This document shows, piece by piece, positions 8,686 through 16,969 of a DNA stretch of 64,000 nucleotides. Position numbers and translations under genes: made by a program. Numbering within the stretch: position 1 is the first letter of the stretch; the number at the start of each line of letters is the position of its first letter. Under the pieces are notes generated by a model that had not been told where the DNA came from, did no database searches, and was given only the letters and a program-made list of their open reading frames with translations. This stretch comes from Kitasatospora cineracea (GTDB taxonomy: Bacteria; Actinomycetota; Actinomycetes; Streptomycetales; Streptomycetaceae): positions 1,116,001 to 1,180,000 of the forward strand of contig NZ_RJVJ01000001.1 in NCBI RefSeq assembly GCF_003751605.1, read 5' to 3'.

Positions 8686-9887
8686 CCGGCCACCTCCGAC
8701 GGCTCGCGCTGCGCCGACGGGGTTTCGGTGAGGGCGGCGGCGAGCCGGCCGATGCCCTCGGTGATCTTCTTGCGGGGCACGTTGCTGAAGCACAGCCGCA
8801 GGCCGTCGGCGTGCTCGCCGTCGATCGAGAAGTGGCCGCCGGGGACGACCGAGACGCCGCGGGCGGCGGCGGCCAGCGCGTACGGTCCGGCGTCGGCCCG
8901 GTCGCGGTGGCGCAGCCACAGGTAGAAGCCGCCGTCGGGGCGCTGCCACTGCCAGGGTCCGTCGGCGCCGAGTTCGGCGTCCAGCGCGTCGGCCATCAGG
9001 GCGCAGCGCTCGCGGTAGCTGTCCCGGTAGCGGTCGATCAGGTCGGTCCAGCCGGAGCGGGCGTAGTGGGCGGCCAGCGCGCCCTGGGCGAGCGCGGAGG
9101 GCGAGAGCGAGATGATCTCGGCGACCCGGGCCAGGTCGTACCGCAGGTGCTCGGGGGCGGCGATCCAGCCGGAGCGCAGGCCGGGCGCGAAGATCTTGGA
9201 GAACGTCCCGAGGTAGACCACCTGCTGCGGGTCGAGGGCCTGGAACAGGGTGGTGGTGGTGCCGTCGAAGCCGAGCAGCCCGTACGGGTTGTCCTCGACC
9301 AGCAGCAGGTCGAGCTCGCGGCAGGCGGCGAGGATCTCGGTGCGGCGCGGGACGGCGAGGGTGGCGCCGGTCGGGTTCTGGAAGGTCGGGTTGGTGTAGA
9401 GCAGCCGGACGGTGTGCCCGGCGGCGCGCAGGGCGGCGACGTCGCGGCGCAGCTGCTGCGGGTCGAGGCCGTCGGCGTCCTCGGCGGCGGCGTGCGGCAG
9501 CAGGCCGGCGGTGCGGAACGCGGCGGTGGCGCCGGGGTAGGCCGGGGTCTGCACCAGGATGGTGTCACCGGGGCTGCCGAGGGCCAGTGCGACGGCGGTC
9601 AGGCCCATCTGCGAGCCGCTGGTGGGGATCAGGTTGCCGGCGTCGGCGTGGCCGTCCTCCCGGGCCATCAGGTCGGCGACGGCGGGGACGAGGGCCTTGG
9701 CGACGTGCGGGGTGGTGTACTGCAGGGCGAGCTTGCCGCCGAGCCGCACGAGCCCGGCGAGCTGGGCGGATATCTCCGCGAGCGGCAGGACGTCCAGGTC
9801 GGGCAGGCCGCCGGCCAGCGAGATCACGTCCGTGCCCCGTTCGAACAGCTTCGGCATCTCGGCCGGGGGTCTGGTGTCGGTCCACAT
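8682..9887 (-). CDS. PLP-dependent aminotransferase, fold type I (LysN/MocR-like)
   Basis: The 401-aa protein has the class I/II aminotransferase arrangement: an N-terminal SLAGGLPDLDVLP motif, the NPTFQNPTG region, EDNPYGLL, and the PLP-lysine motif GTFSKIFAPGLRSGW. It lacks the winged-helix domain of MocR regulators, so it is an enzyme only. It starts just after the carrier protein (13 bases apart) and overlaps the LanB-like gene by four bases. It may supply an amino group to a keto-acid precursor or to a chain terminus; the substrate cannot be told from sequence. Confidence 0.82.
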   Translation of the reverse strand: MWTDTRPPAEMPKLFERGTDVISLAGGLPDLDVLPLAEISAQLAGLVRLGGKLALQYTTPHVAKALVPAVADLMAREDGHADAGNLIPTSGSQMGLTAVALALGSPGDTILVQTPAYPGATAAFRTAGLLPHAAAEDADGLDPQQLRRDVAALRAAGHTVRLLYTNPTFQNPTGATLAVPRRTEILAACRELDLLLVEDNPYGLLGFDGTTTTLFQALDPQQVVYLGTFSKIFAPGLRSGWIAAPEHLRYDLARVAEIISLSPSALAQGALAAHYARSGWTDLIDRYRDSYRERCALMADALDAELGADGPWQWQRPDGGFYLWLRHRDRADAGPYALAAAARGVSVVPGGHFSIDGEHADGLRLCFSNVPRKKITEGIGRLAAALTETPSAQREPSEVAG

Positions 9888-9900
9888 GGCTGTCGGTCCC

Positions 9901-10143
9901 TCAGATCCCGGCCGGGGCGGCGGTCCGGGTGTGCACGTAGCGCAGCAGGCCGGCCGGGGAGGCGAGCGCCGGGTCGGCGAGGGCGTCGGGGTCGACCTCG
10001 AAGCCGAACTCCTCCTCGATCGCCATCAGCAGGGCGATGGTGTGCAGGGAGTCGACGCCCAGGTCCACCAGCGGGGTCTCGGAGTCGGTGACCTGCACGG
10101 AGCAGGTCCGCTCGACGAGCTGGTCAAACTGCGACTGGTTCAT
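9901..10143 (-). CDS. Small acyl/peptidyl carrier protein
   Basis: This 80-aa protein has the carrier signature LVDLGVDSLHTIALL, with the phosphopantetheine Ser in DSL, and a short following helical region. Its ATG at 10143 lies inside the 3' end of the adenylating ligase gene (20-base overlap), so the two are co-translated and likely act as a pair: the ligase charges this carrier. The cluster therefore has two separate carriers. Confidence 0.85.
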   Translation of the reverse strand: MNQSQFDQLVERTCSVQVTDSETPLVDLGVDSLHTIALLMAIEEEFGFEVDPDALADPALASPAGLLRYVHTRTAAPAGI

Positions 10144-11662
10144 GGCTGCTCCTCGGGGATGCGGTGGTCTGCGGGGCGGTGCTCGCGGTCGGCTCGTCGG
10201 CGGCCCCGGCGGCTTCGACCAGGCGTTTGGCGGCGGCCCGGTCGGGCTTGCCGTTGGCGGTGAGCGGGACGGTGGTGATCGGGACGACCCGGTCGGGCAT
10301 CCGGCTGTGGTCGAGCCGGTCGGCCAGCAGGGCGCGGACCCGCTCGGGCGGGAGGGTGCCGTGCACGGCCAGCAGCAGCGGGGCGCCCTCGGGCTCGGGG
10401 CGCAGCGCGACGGCGGCGCTGACGCCGGGGATCCGCTCGGCGGCGTCCTCGACCTCGGTGAGGGCGATCCGCATGCCGCGGCGCTTGACGATGTCGTCGT
10501 CGCGGCCGACGAAGTACAGCCGGCCGTCCTCGTCGAGCCAGCCCTTGTCGCCGGTGCGCAGTTCCAGGGTGCCGTCGGGGCGGCGGACGAACCGGCTCTG
10601 CTCCTCGATCGGGATGCCCCAGTAGCCGGCCATCACGGTGGGTCCGGTGACGGTGATCTCGCCGGTCTCCCGGGGGCCGAGCTCGATGCCGTCGGCGGCC
10701 AGGATCCGGATCCGGTCGCCGGGGATGGCCGGGCCGACCGAGTCGGGGTGGGCGGCGTACTCGTCGGGGTCGAGGATGGAGATCCGCTTGCACTCGGTCA
10801 TGCCGTACATCGAGGCGAACTCGGAGCCGGGGAACAGCTCCAGCAGTTCGGCGGTGACGGCCCGGCCGGGGCGGGCGCCGGTGTTGGTGAACAGCCGGAC
10901 CCTGGTGGGCCGGTGCAGCTTGCCCTGCAGCAGGGTGAGGATCTGGGCCAGCGAGGGCACCAGCGGGACGACGGTGACGCCGGTGCGCTCGATCAGCCGG
11001 AGCAGTCCGCGGTCCTCGCTGCGCCGGGCCAGCACCAGGGTGGCGCCGACCAGGGCGGACATCAGGGCCTGGTAGAGGCCGTAGTCGAAGGAGAGCGGCA
11101 GCCGGCACAGCACCACGTCCTGCTCCTGGTAGCCGAGGCAGGCGTGGACGGCGTCGACGGCGGCGAGGATCTGGCGGTGCGGGCAGACCACGCCCTTGGG
11201 GCGGCCGGTGGTGCCGGAGGTGTAGATCAGCAGCGCGACCGCGTCCTCGTCGACCTCGGCCCGGTACGGGTCCGGGGCGGTGGCCTGCACCTGCTCCCAG
11301 GCCGGTTCGACCTCGACGGTGCGGGCGGCCCGGCGGCCGGCCGCCGGGCGGCAGAGGGCGAGGACGGCGCCGCTGTCGGCGACGATGTGGTCGATCTGGT
11401 GGTCGGTCAGCTCCGGGTGGACCGGGACGAAGACGGCGCCGGCCCGCAGGGTGGCCCAGAACAGGGCCAGGAAGGCCCGGTCGTTGCCCCCGGCGTACAC
11501 CACCCGGTCGCCGGGGGCGACGCCCTGGGCGCGCAGCCAGCCGACGGCGCGCTCCACGGCGGTGCCCAGTGCGCGGTAGTCCAGGGTCCCCCGGGCGTCG
11601 ATCACGGCGGGGTGCTCGGCCCGCTCGCCGAGCGGGTACTCCAGCAGGTCAGACACCGGCAT
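10124..11662 (-). CDS. AMP-forming acyl/aminoacyl-CoA or -ACP ligase (ANL superfamily)
   Basis: The 512-aa protein has the ANL core motifs in order: A3 LIYTSGTTGRPKG, A5-like FASMYGMTECKR, A7 LRTGDKG, A8 GRDDDIVKRRGMRI and the A10-type lysine segment LTANGKPDR. It activates a carboxylate with ATP and transfers it to a thiol. The tight overlap with the downstream carrier protein suggests loading of that carrier. It overlaps the fabD stop by 14 bases. The substrate is not predictable here, though a short amino acid or a small acid is plausible. Confidence 0.87.
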   Translation of the reverse strand: MPVSDLLEYPLGERAEHPAVIDARGTLDYRALGTAVERAVGWLRAQGVAPGDRVVYAGGNDRAFLALFWATLRAGAVFVPVHPELTDHQIDHIVADSGAVLALCRPAAGRRAARTVEVEPAWEQVQATAPDPYRAEVDEDAVALLIYTSGTTGRPKGVVCPHRQILAAVDAVHACLGYQEQDVVLCRLPLSFDYGLYQALMSALVGATLVLARRSEDRGLLRLIERTGVTVVPLVPSLAQILTLLQGKLHRPTRVRLFTNTGARPGRAVTAELLELFPGSEFASMYGMTECKRISILDPDEYAAHPDSVGPAIPGDRIRILAADGIELGPRETGEITVTGPTVMAGYWGIPIEEQSRFVRRPDGTLELRTGDKGWLDEDGRLYFVGRDDDIVKRRGMRIALTEVEDAAERIPGVSAAVALRPEPEGAPLLLAVHGTLPPERVRALLADRLDHSRMPDRVVPITTVPLTANGKPDRAAAKRLVEAAGAADEPTASTAPQTTASPRSSHEPVAV

Positions 11663-12596
11663 GGGCGGACACTCCTCGGCCGGCGGGGGCGGCCAGCCGC
11701 TCCCGGGCCCGGGCGACGTCCCGGGCGGTGGTGACGGACAGCACCTCGAGCTCGGGGTGCTGGCGCTTGAGGATGCTCGCCAGCGTCTTGGCGGGCGGCA
11801 GCGACACCGTCAACTCCGGTGCCACGGAGGAGAGCTGGTGCAGGCACAGGTCCCAGCGGACCGGGCTGACCACCTGCCGGACCAGCCGGCGGCGGATCTC
11901 GTCGGGGTCGCCGACGCCCGCGCCGTCGGCGTTGGAGAGCAGCAGCTGGGACGGCCGGGCGAACGGCACCCGGGCGGCGGCCTCCTCGAAGGACTGCCGG
12001 GCCGACTCCATGTACGGGGTGTGGAAGGCGCCGGCGACGCTGAGCCGCTTGACGGTGGCGCCGGCCGGCGGGGCGGCGGCGAGCTGGTCGAGGGTGTCGG
12101 CCAGGCCGGCCGCGACGATCTGGCCGGGGCCGTTGAAGGTCGCCGCGTACAGGCCCAACTCGGCTATTCGGTCCAGGACTTCGTCCTGCTCGCCGCCGAC
12201 CACGGCGGCCATCGAGGTGGGTGCCTCGGTGCAGGCCACCGCCATCGCCCGGCCGCGGACGGCGGCCAGCCGGACGGCGTCGGCGGGGCTCAGCACCCCG
12301 GCGTAGACCGCGGCGGTGAGTTCGCCGACCGAGTGGCCGGCCGCCACCGCCGCGCCGTCCGGGACGGCGTCGTGCAGGGCGTGGTGGGCGAGCAGTCCGG
12401 CGGCCACCAGGAGCGGCTGGGTGTGCTCGGTGCGGGCGATCTCGGCGGCCGGGGCCTTGGTGCCGAGGTGGACCAGGTCGACGTCGGCGGCCTCGGACCA
12501 GGCCCGCACCCGCTCGGCGGTGGCCGGGTCGCGCAGCCAGGCGGCCAGCAGGCCCGGGGTCTGGGAGCCCTGGCCCGGCGCGATGAATGCGAACAT
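11649..12596 (-). CDS. Acyltransferase, malonyl-CoA:ACP transacylase (FabD) type
   Basis: The 315-aa protein has the N-terminal FAFIAPGQGSQTPG motif, the nucleophile elbow GHSVGELTAA, and the catalytic His in SVAGAFHTPYM. It would load extender units onto an ACP. A strong AAAGGGGG site precedes the ATG at 12596. It is the first biosynthetic gene after the exporter. Because the primary fabD of streptomycetes sits with fabH-acpP-fabF, this copy is probably dedicated to the cluster. A VinK-like acyltransferase moving a charged carrier group is an alternative role. Confidence 0.85.
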   Translation of the reverse strand: MFAFIAPGQGSQTPGLLAAWLRDPATAERVRAWSEAADVDLVHLGTKAPAAEIARTEHTQPLLVAAGLLAHHALHDAVPDGAAVAAGHSVGELTAAVYAGVLSPADAVRLAAVRGRAMAVACTEAPTSMAAVVGGEQDEVLDRIAELGLYAATFNGPGQIVAAGLADTLDQLAAAPPAGATVKRLSVAGAFHTPYMESARQSFEEAAARVPFARPSQLLLSNADGAGVGDPDEIRRRLVRQVVSPVRWDLCLHQLSSVAPELTVSLPPAKTLASILKRQHPELEVLSVTTARDVARARERLAAPAGRGVSAHAGV

Positions 12597-12687
12597 GTGT
12601 TCTAACCCCCTTTCGGGTGGGGCCCGCGCCCGGGTGGCGGGCGCCGGATTGCTTGGACGGTGCGGTGCGGACGGGACTCCGGACGCG

Positions 12688-13485
12688 CTACGGGCGGCCG
12701 GTGGACTTGCGGAAGCGGCGGACCGCCAGGAACGAGAACCCGGCGAACCAGGCCAGCAGGTTGAACACCGCGCCGGCCACGCTGGAGTGCTCCCCGTGGA
12801 AGGAGAAGCCGTCGTTCAGCGGGTACCGGGCCAGCGTCGCCACCCCGTACATCGGGGTGTAGCGGGAGACCTCCAGCATGGTGCCGCTGAGCGGGATGAA
12901 CAGGTTGCCCAGGAAGGCCAGCGCGGTCATGGTCAGGCCCGGCATGTGCATCACCACGTCGGGCTTCATCGCCAGGCCCATCCCGATGCCGAGCGCGGCG
13001 AACACCGCGGACCCGACCCAGGCCACCAGCAGCGAGACCACCCACACGTTCGCGTCGGCGTGCGCCCCCGTCAGGGTGCCCAGCACCCCCACGATGGCGA
13101 CCGGCACGCCGGCCATCAGCACCGAGCACAGCACCTTGACCAGCAGGTAGCCGGGCGGGGTGAGCGGGCTCATGGCGATGGTCCGCATCCAGCCGACCGA
13201 CTTCTCCACCGAGATGGTGGCGGCCGAGCTGACCGCCGCGGTGGCCGCGCCGTACACCGCCTGGCCGATCATCATCCAGGCCGCGAAGTTGCCGTGCGGC
13301 AGGCTCGCCCCGCCGGACGGGGCGGTGCGGAACAGCGCCAGGTACAGCACCGCGGGCAGCAGCACCGTGAAGATCGTGGTCTGGCGGTTGAAGCGCCGGC
13401 GCAGCTCGTACCGGACGAAGGTCGGGTTCACCCCGTTGAAGACCGAGGTGCGGGCGGCGGCGGGCGCCGGGACGGCGGCGGCCAT
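12688..13485 (-). CDS. ABC-2 type transporter permease
   Basis: The 265-aa protein has six hydrophobic segments spread over its length (for example FTVLLPAVLYLALF, SLLVAWVGSAVFAALGIGMG and VFNLLAWFAGFSFLAV), typical of drug-export ABC-2 permeases. The ATG overlaps the upstream ATPase stop as TGATG. It is likely the membrane half of an exporter for the cluster product, giving efflux self-protection. Confidence 0.85.
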   Translation of the reverse strand: MAAAVPAPAAARTSVFNGVNPTFVRYELRRRFNRQTTIFTVLLPAVLYLALFRTAPSGGASLPHGNFAAWMMIGQAVYGAATAAVSSAATISVEKSVGWMRTIAMSPLTPPGYLLVKVLCSVLMAGVPVAIVGVLGTLTGAHADANVWVVSLLVAWVGSAVFAALGIGMGLAMKPDVVMHMPGLTMTALAFLGNLFIPLSGTMLEVSRYTPMYGVATLARYPLNDGFSFHGEHSSVAGAVFNLLAWFAGFSFLAVRRFRKSTGRP

Positions 13486-14468
13486 CAGACGTTCTCCTTG
13501 CTGGCGGTACGGGCCGCACGGGCCTCACGGGCTTGCTCGGTGATGGCCAGGAAGGCCTCCTCCAGGCTGCGCGGCGCCACCTCGACGTCCCGGGCCCGGG
13601 TCTCGCCGACCAGCACCCGCAGCAGCGCGTCCGAGTCGGTGCAGGTGAAGTAGGTGCGGTCGCCGCGCACGGTGCTGGAGCGCACCCCCGGCGTCCGGGC
13701 GACCAGCCCGGCCTCGTACGGGCTGAGCACCGCCGAGACGGTCCGGCCGCTGGTCGCCGCGCGGATCGAGGAGGCCGAGCCGTCGGCCACCACCACGCCC
13801 TTGTCGACCATCACCACGCGGTCGGCGAACTGGTCCGCCTCCTCCATGTAGTGGGTGGCGAACATGACCGTCATGCCGCGCGCCGCGTCCTCCCGGACGG
13901 CCGCCCAGAAGTCCCGCCGGGCCACCACGTCCATGCCGGCCGTGGGCTCGTCCAGCACCAGGAAGTCCGGCCGGGACAGCAGCGCCAGCGCGAACCGCAG
14001 CCGCTGCTGCTCACCGCCCGAGCAGGCCGCCACCCGGCGCGAACGCAGCTCGGTGATGTCCGCCCGGGCCATGCAGCGCTCCGGGTCCGCACCCGGGTGC
14101 AGCGAGGCCAGCATGTGCACCGTCGCCTCGACCGTCAGGTCCGGCAGCAGCCCGCCGGACTGCAGCACCGCCGCCACCCGGCCCGCCCGCACGGCCTGCT
14201 CCGGGTCCGTCCCGAACAGCCGCACCTCTCCTTCGTCCGGGCGGGTCAGCCCGAGCAGCATGTCGATCGAGGTGGTCTTGCCGGCGCCGTTCGGCCCGAG
14301 GAAGGCCACCACCTCGCCCCGCCGAATCCGCAGATCCAGCCCGTTCACCGCGGTGAACACCTCGCCCTTGGCATTGCTGAACCGCTTGACGACGCTGGTC
14401 AGTTCAGCAGCCAGGGGGTCGGACGCCGTCCCCCTCGGCTCCGTTCGGTTCTGGTAATCGATCATCAT
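13485..14468 (-). CDS. ABC transporter ATP-binding protein (drug-export type)
   Basis: The 327-aa ATPase has Walker A GPNGAGKTT, signature CSGGEQQRL (a slightly changed LSGGQ) and Walker B FLVLDEPTAGMD followed by the H-loop ATHYMEEAD. A C-terminal ~80-residue extension follows, as in DrrA-type exporters. The start is one of two adjacent ATG codons (14468 or 14465) after GTGAGGA. It is the first gene of the minus-strand run, so the cluster promoter probably lies in 14469-14688. Confidence 0.88.
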   Translation of the reverse strand: MMIDYQNRTEPRGTASDPLAAELTSVVKRFSNAKGEVFTAVNGLDLRIRRGEVVAFLGPNGAGKTTSIDMLLGLTRPDEGEVRLFGTDPEQAVRAGRVAAVLQSGGLLPDLTVEATVHMLASLHPGADPERCMARADITELRSRRVAACSGGEQQRLRFALALLSRPDFLVLDEPTAGMDVVARRDFWAAVREDAARGMTVMFATHYMEEADQFADRVVMVDKGVVVADGSASSIRAATSGRTVSAVLSPYEAGLVARTPGVRSSTVRGDRTYFTCTDSDALLRVLVGETRARDVEVAPRSLEEAFLAITEQAREARAARTASKENV

Positions 14469-14688
14469 CCGAGTCCTCACGATTCGGCGGAGGTTCGCCT
14501 CTTTGTGAGCACCACTCTCCCGGCCGCCCCTATCCCCCCGAACCGACCCGCCTATCGGCCCCCTATCCCCTCCCGCACCCGCCCGGCCACCCGCCCCGAC
14601 CACCCGCCAGGACCCCCGCCCCCAGCCACCCCGACACGCCGGAGGCGGCGCCCCGACCGCTCCGGGGCACCGCCTCCGACCGGCCCCG

Positions 14689-15132
14689 TCAGGGCGCCAC
14701 CCGCCCCGCCAGCAGCTTGCCGAGGAGGGCGGTGAGCTGTTCGCGTTCGGCCGCGTCCAGCGGGGCGGTGAGCTCGGTGTTGGCCTGGTGGCCGAGGTGT
14801 TCGGCCCGGTGGAGGAGGGTGCGGCCGGCCGGGGTGAGGGTGATGAGGTTCTTGCGGGCGTCGCGGGGGTCGCGTTCGCGGGTGACCAGTGCGCGGGACT
14901 GGAGTTCGTTGAGGGCCGCGACCATGTCCTTGGGGTCGATCCGGACGGTGCGGGCGAGTTCGGCCTGGGCCAGCGGGCCGTGCTCGGCGAGGGCGCAGAG
15001 CACCGCGTGGTGGCCCATCCGCAGGCCGGCCTCGGCGAGGCGTTCGGCGACCAGGCGGTGGGCGAGGGAGCCGGCCCGGCCGAGCAGCCAGCTGGGGAGG
15101 GCCTGGAGGCGGGTGAGTGCGGGGTCGTCCAT
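14689..15132 (-). CDS. MarR-family transcriptional regulator
   Basis: The 147-aa protein has a winged-helix core with LAQAELARTVRIDPKDMVAALNELQ as recognition region and the MarR wing DPRDARKNLITLTPAGRT. I chose the ATG at 15132; an upstream GTG at 15165 would place the start within an operator. It is divergent from the oxidoreductase gene, and the intergenic space holds two matching inverted repeats, so it most likely represses both itself and the oxidoreductase in response to a small ligand. Confidence 0.85.
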   Translation of the reverse strand: MDDPALTRLQALPSWLLGRAGSLAHRLVAERLAEAGLRMGHHAVLCALAEHGPLAQAELARTVRIDPKDMVAALNELQSRALVTRERDPRDARKNLITLTPAGRTLLHRAEHLGHQANTELTAPLDAAEREQLTALLGKLLAGRVAP

Positions 15133-15155
15133 GGCCGGAAGCCTACCCCCGGAAA

Positions 15156-15202
15156 CGTTGGACACCCCAATGAATCTCCGGCTATCGTTGGGGCATCCAA
15201 CG
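15156..15202. promoter_or_regulatory. Paired MarR-type operators
   Basis: Two 17-bp inverted repeats lie 30 bp apart. The first is CGTTGG-ACACC-CCAATG at 15156-15172 with one arm mismatch. The second is CGTTGG-GGCAT-CCAACG at 15186-15202 with perfect arms. Each is followed by the same octamer AATCTCCG. The spacing of about three helical turns puts both on one DNA face, between the divergent regulator and oxidoreductase starts. Confidence 0.75.
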
Positions 15203-15224
15203 AATCTCCGAAGGGCCGCTCCTC

Positions 15225-16166
15225 ATGCGCGAGTTCACCCTGCACAGCTACGACGGCCCGGCCGGACTCCGACTCCAAAACTCCCCCGAACCGACCCCCG
15301 GCCCCGGCGAACTGCTGGTCCGGGTCGAGGCCGCCGGGCTCGCCCTGCCCCTGCTGCGCACCCTGCGCGGCCACGGCCGGCCCGCCCTCCCGCACTCCCC
15401 CGGCGGCGACCTGGTCGGCCGGGTGGTCGCGGTCGGCGAGGGCGTCACCGTCCACCGCCCCGGCGACCGGGTCGGCGGCGTCGCCTTCTCCGGCGCGTAC
15501 GCCGAACTCGCCCTGGTAAGGCCCGAGTTGGTCACCCCGGTGGCCGAGGACACGCCCGCCGCCGAGGCCCTCGCCGTGGTCCGCAGCGGCCTGGTCGCGC
15601 TGGCCGCCCTGCGCACCGGCCAGCTCGCCCCCGGCGAGTCGGTGCTGATCACCTCGGCGGCGGGCGCCGTCGGCCACCTCGCCGTCCAACTCGCCGTCGC
15701 CCTGGGCGCCCGCCGCGTGGTGGCCGCCGCCGGCTCCCCCGCCAAGGCCGGCTTCCTGCGCGGCCTGGGCGCCACCGAAGTGGTCGGCTACCACGAACTC
15801 CCCGCGCTCGACCCGGTCGACCTGCTGGTCGACAACGTCGGCGGCGAGACCCTGCACGCCGCCCACGCCGCCGTCGCCCCGTTCGGCCGCCTGGTGGTCA
15901 ACAGCGGCGCCGGCGGCACCCTCGACGCGGGCGCCCTGCTCCGCGGCATGCACACCGCCACCGGCCTCGCCATGGCCCGACTCGCCCACCACCGCCCCGA
16001 CTTCGTCGCCGCCTGCCGCACCGACCTGTGGCAGCACCTGGCCGCCGGCACCCTCCGCCCGGCCTGCACCACCTTCCCCCTGGAACACCTCCCCGAGGCC
16101 GCCGCCCTGCTCGAACACCGCGCCAACCTCGGCAAACTCGCCGTCCTGCCCACCGCCGCCCCCTGA
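15225..16166 (+). CDS. Medium-chain NAD(P)H:quinone-type oxidoreductase (zinc-free MDR)
   Basis: The 313-aa protein has the MDR GroES-like N-domain (PTPGPGELLVRVEAAG, PGGDLVGRVVAVGEGV) and a Rossmann domain with SAAGAVGHLAVQLA. Zinc-binding cysteines are absent, placing it with quinone oxidoreductases. It is divergent from a MarR regulator with operators directly upstream, an arrangement often used for stress- or quinone-inducible reductases. It may detoxify reactive compounds; a link to the adjacent biosynthetic cluster is unproven. Confidence 0.82.
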   Translation: MREFTLHSYDGPAGLRLQNSPEPTPGPGELLVRVEAAGLALPLLRTLRGHGRPALPHSPGGDLVGRVVAVGEGVTVHRPGDRVGGVAFSGAYAELALVRPELVTPVAEDTPAAEALAVVRSGLVALAALRTGQLAPGESVLITSAAGAVGHLAVQLAVALGARRVVAAAGSPAKAGFLRGLGATEVVGYHELPALDPVDLLVDNVGGETLHAAHAAVAPFGRLVVNSGAGGTLDAGALLRGMHTATGLAMARLAHHRPDFVAACRTDLWQHLAAGTLRPACTTFPLEHLPEAAALLEHRANLGKLAVLPTAAP

Positions 16167-16273
16167 CCCCCGCACCAGGGGACCCATCGCCCCCTGCAGC
16201 GGTCCGACCTCCGAGTCCGCCACCGGCCGGCACCTCGCCCCAACGTCATCCCACCCCCGGCAGGATGGATGGC

Positions 16274-16528
16274 ATGAGCAGTAGCAAGAAGTACTCGGTC
16301 AGCCTCCCCGAAGATCTGGCCGAGACCGTGCGCAGCCAGGTGGGCCCCGGGGGGTTCTCGGCGTACGTCGCGGAGGCCCTGGAGCAGCGGGTGGCCATGG
16401 ACCGGCTGCGCGAGATCGTCGACGACTTCGAGACGGACAACGAACCGCTCACCCGCGAGGAGATCGACGCGGCCCGCGCGGTCCTGCGCCACCACGGCCG
16501 CTCCTCCGCCGACAACGCGGCCGCCTGA
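16274..16528 (+). CDS. Putative type II antitoxin partner of a PIN-domain protein
   Basis: The 84-aa protein begins MSSSKKYSVSLPEDLAETV, like ribbon-helix-helix repressors, and ends with an acidic helical tail. Its TGA overlaps the ATG of the downstream PIN gene as TGATG. An ATG nine bases upstream is the alternative start. The VapBC-like layout supports an antitoxin that neutralises the PIN RNase and autoregulates the pair. Confidence 0.72.
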   Translation: MSSSKKYSVSLPEDLAETVRSQVGPGGFSAYVAEALEQRVAMDRLREIVDDFETDNEPLTREEIDAARAVLRHHGRSSADNAAA

Positions 16529-16920
16529 TGCCCGGCACGCTCCTGCTCGACAGCGGGGGCCTCTCCCGCCTCCACCTGAAGGACCGCCGGGTCGCCGCGC
16601 TCGTCCGGGCCGCCGCCGAGGAAGGCGTCCGGGTCGGCACCACGGCGATGACCGTCATCGAGGCGGACTGCGCACGCATCCACCCGGCCCGCATCCGCTG
16701 GGCCCTCTCCCGCGTCGACGTCCACGGTGTCACCCGCGACGTGGGTGACCGGGCGGCAGCGCTGCTCCGCGAGCACGGTCTGCACGGCCACAAGTACGCG
16801 ATCGACGCCGCACTCGCCGCGATCGCCCGCTCCGTTCCCGGGCCGGTCACCGTCCTCGCTTCCGACCCGGAGGACCTGGCGCTGCTCTGCGGTTCCCAGG
16901 TCGTGGTCGTCAGCCCCTGA
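16528..16920 (+). CDS. PIN-domain (VapC-like) putative toxin
   Basis: The 130-aa protein shows the PIN layout: an early acidic residue in LLLDSGGLSRL, a central acidic TVIEADCARI, a later Asp in KYAIDAALAAIA, and a final Asp in VLASDPEDLALL. These would coordinate the metal of an RNA-cleaving nuclease. It is translationally coupled to the preceding small gene, which supports a toxin-antitoxin reading. A similar pair at 29973-30781 is not closely alike in sequence. Confidence 0.75.
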   Translation: MPGTLLLDSGGLSRLHLKDRRVAALVRAAAEEGVRVGTTAMTVIEADCARIHPARIRWALSRVDVHGVTRDVGDRAAALLREHGLHGHKYAIDAALAAIARSVPGPVTVLASDPEDLALLCGSQVVVVSP

Positions 16921-16969
16921 GCCCGCCACCGCCCGACGCCTCACACCCGACATCCCGCCCGACGCCCCG

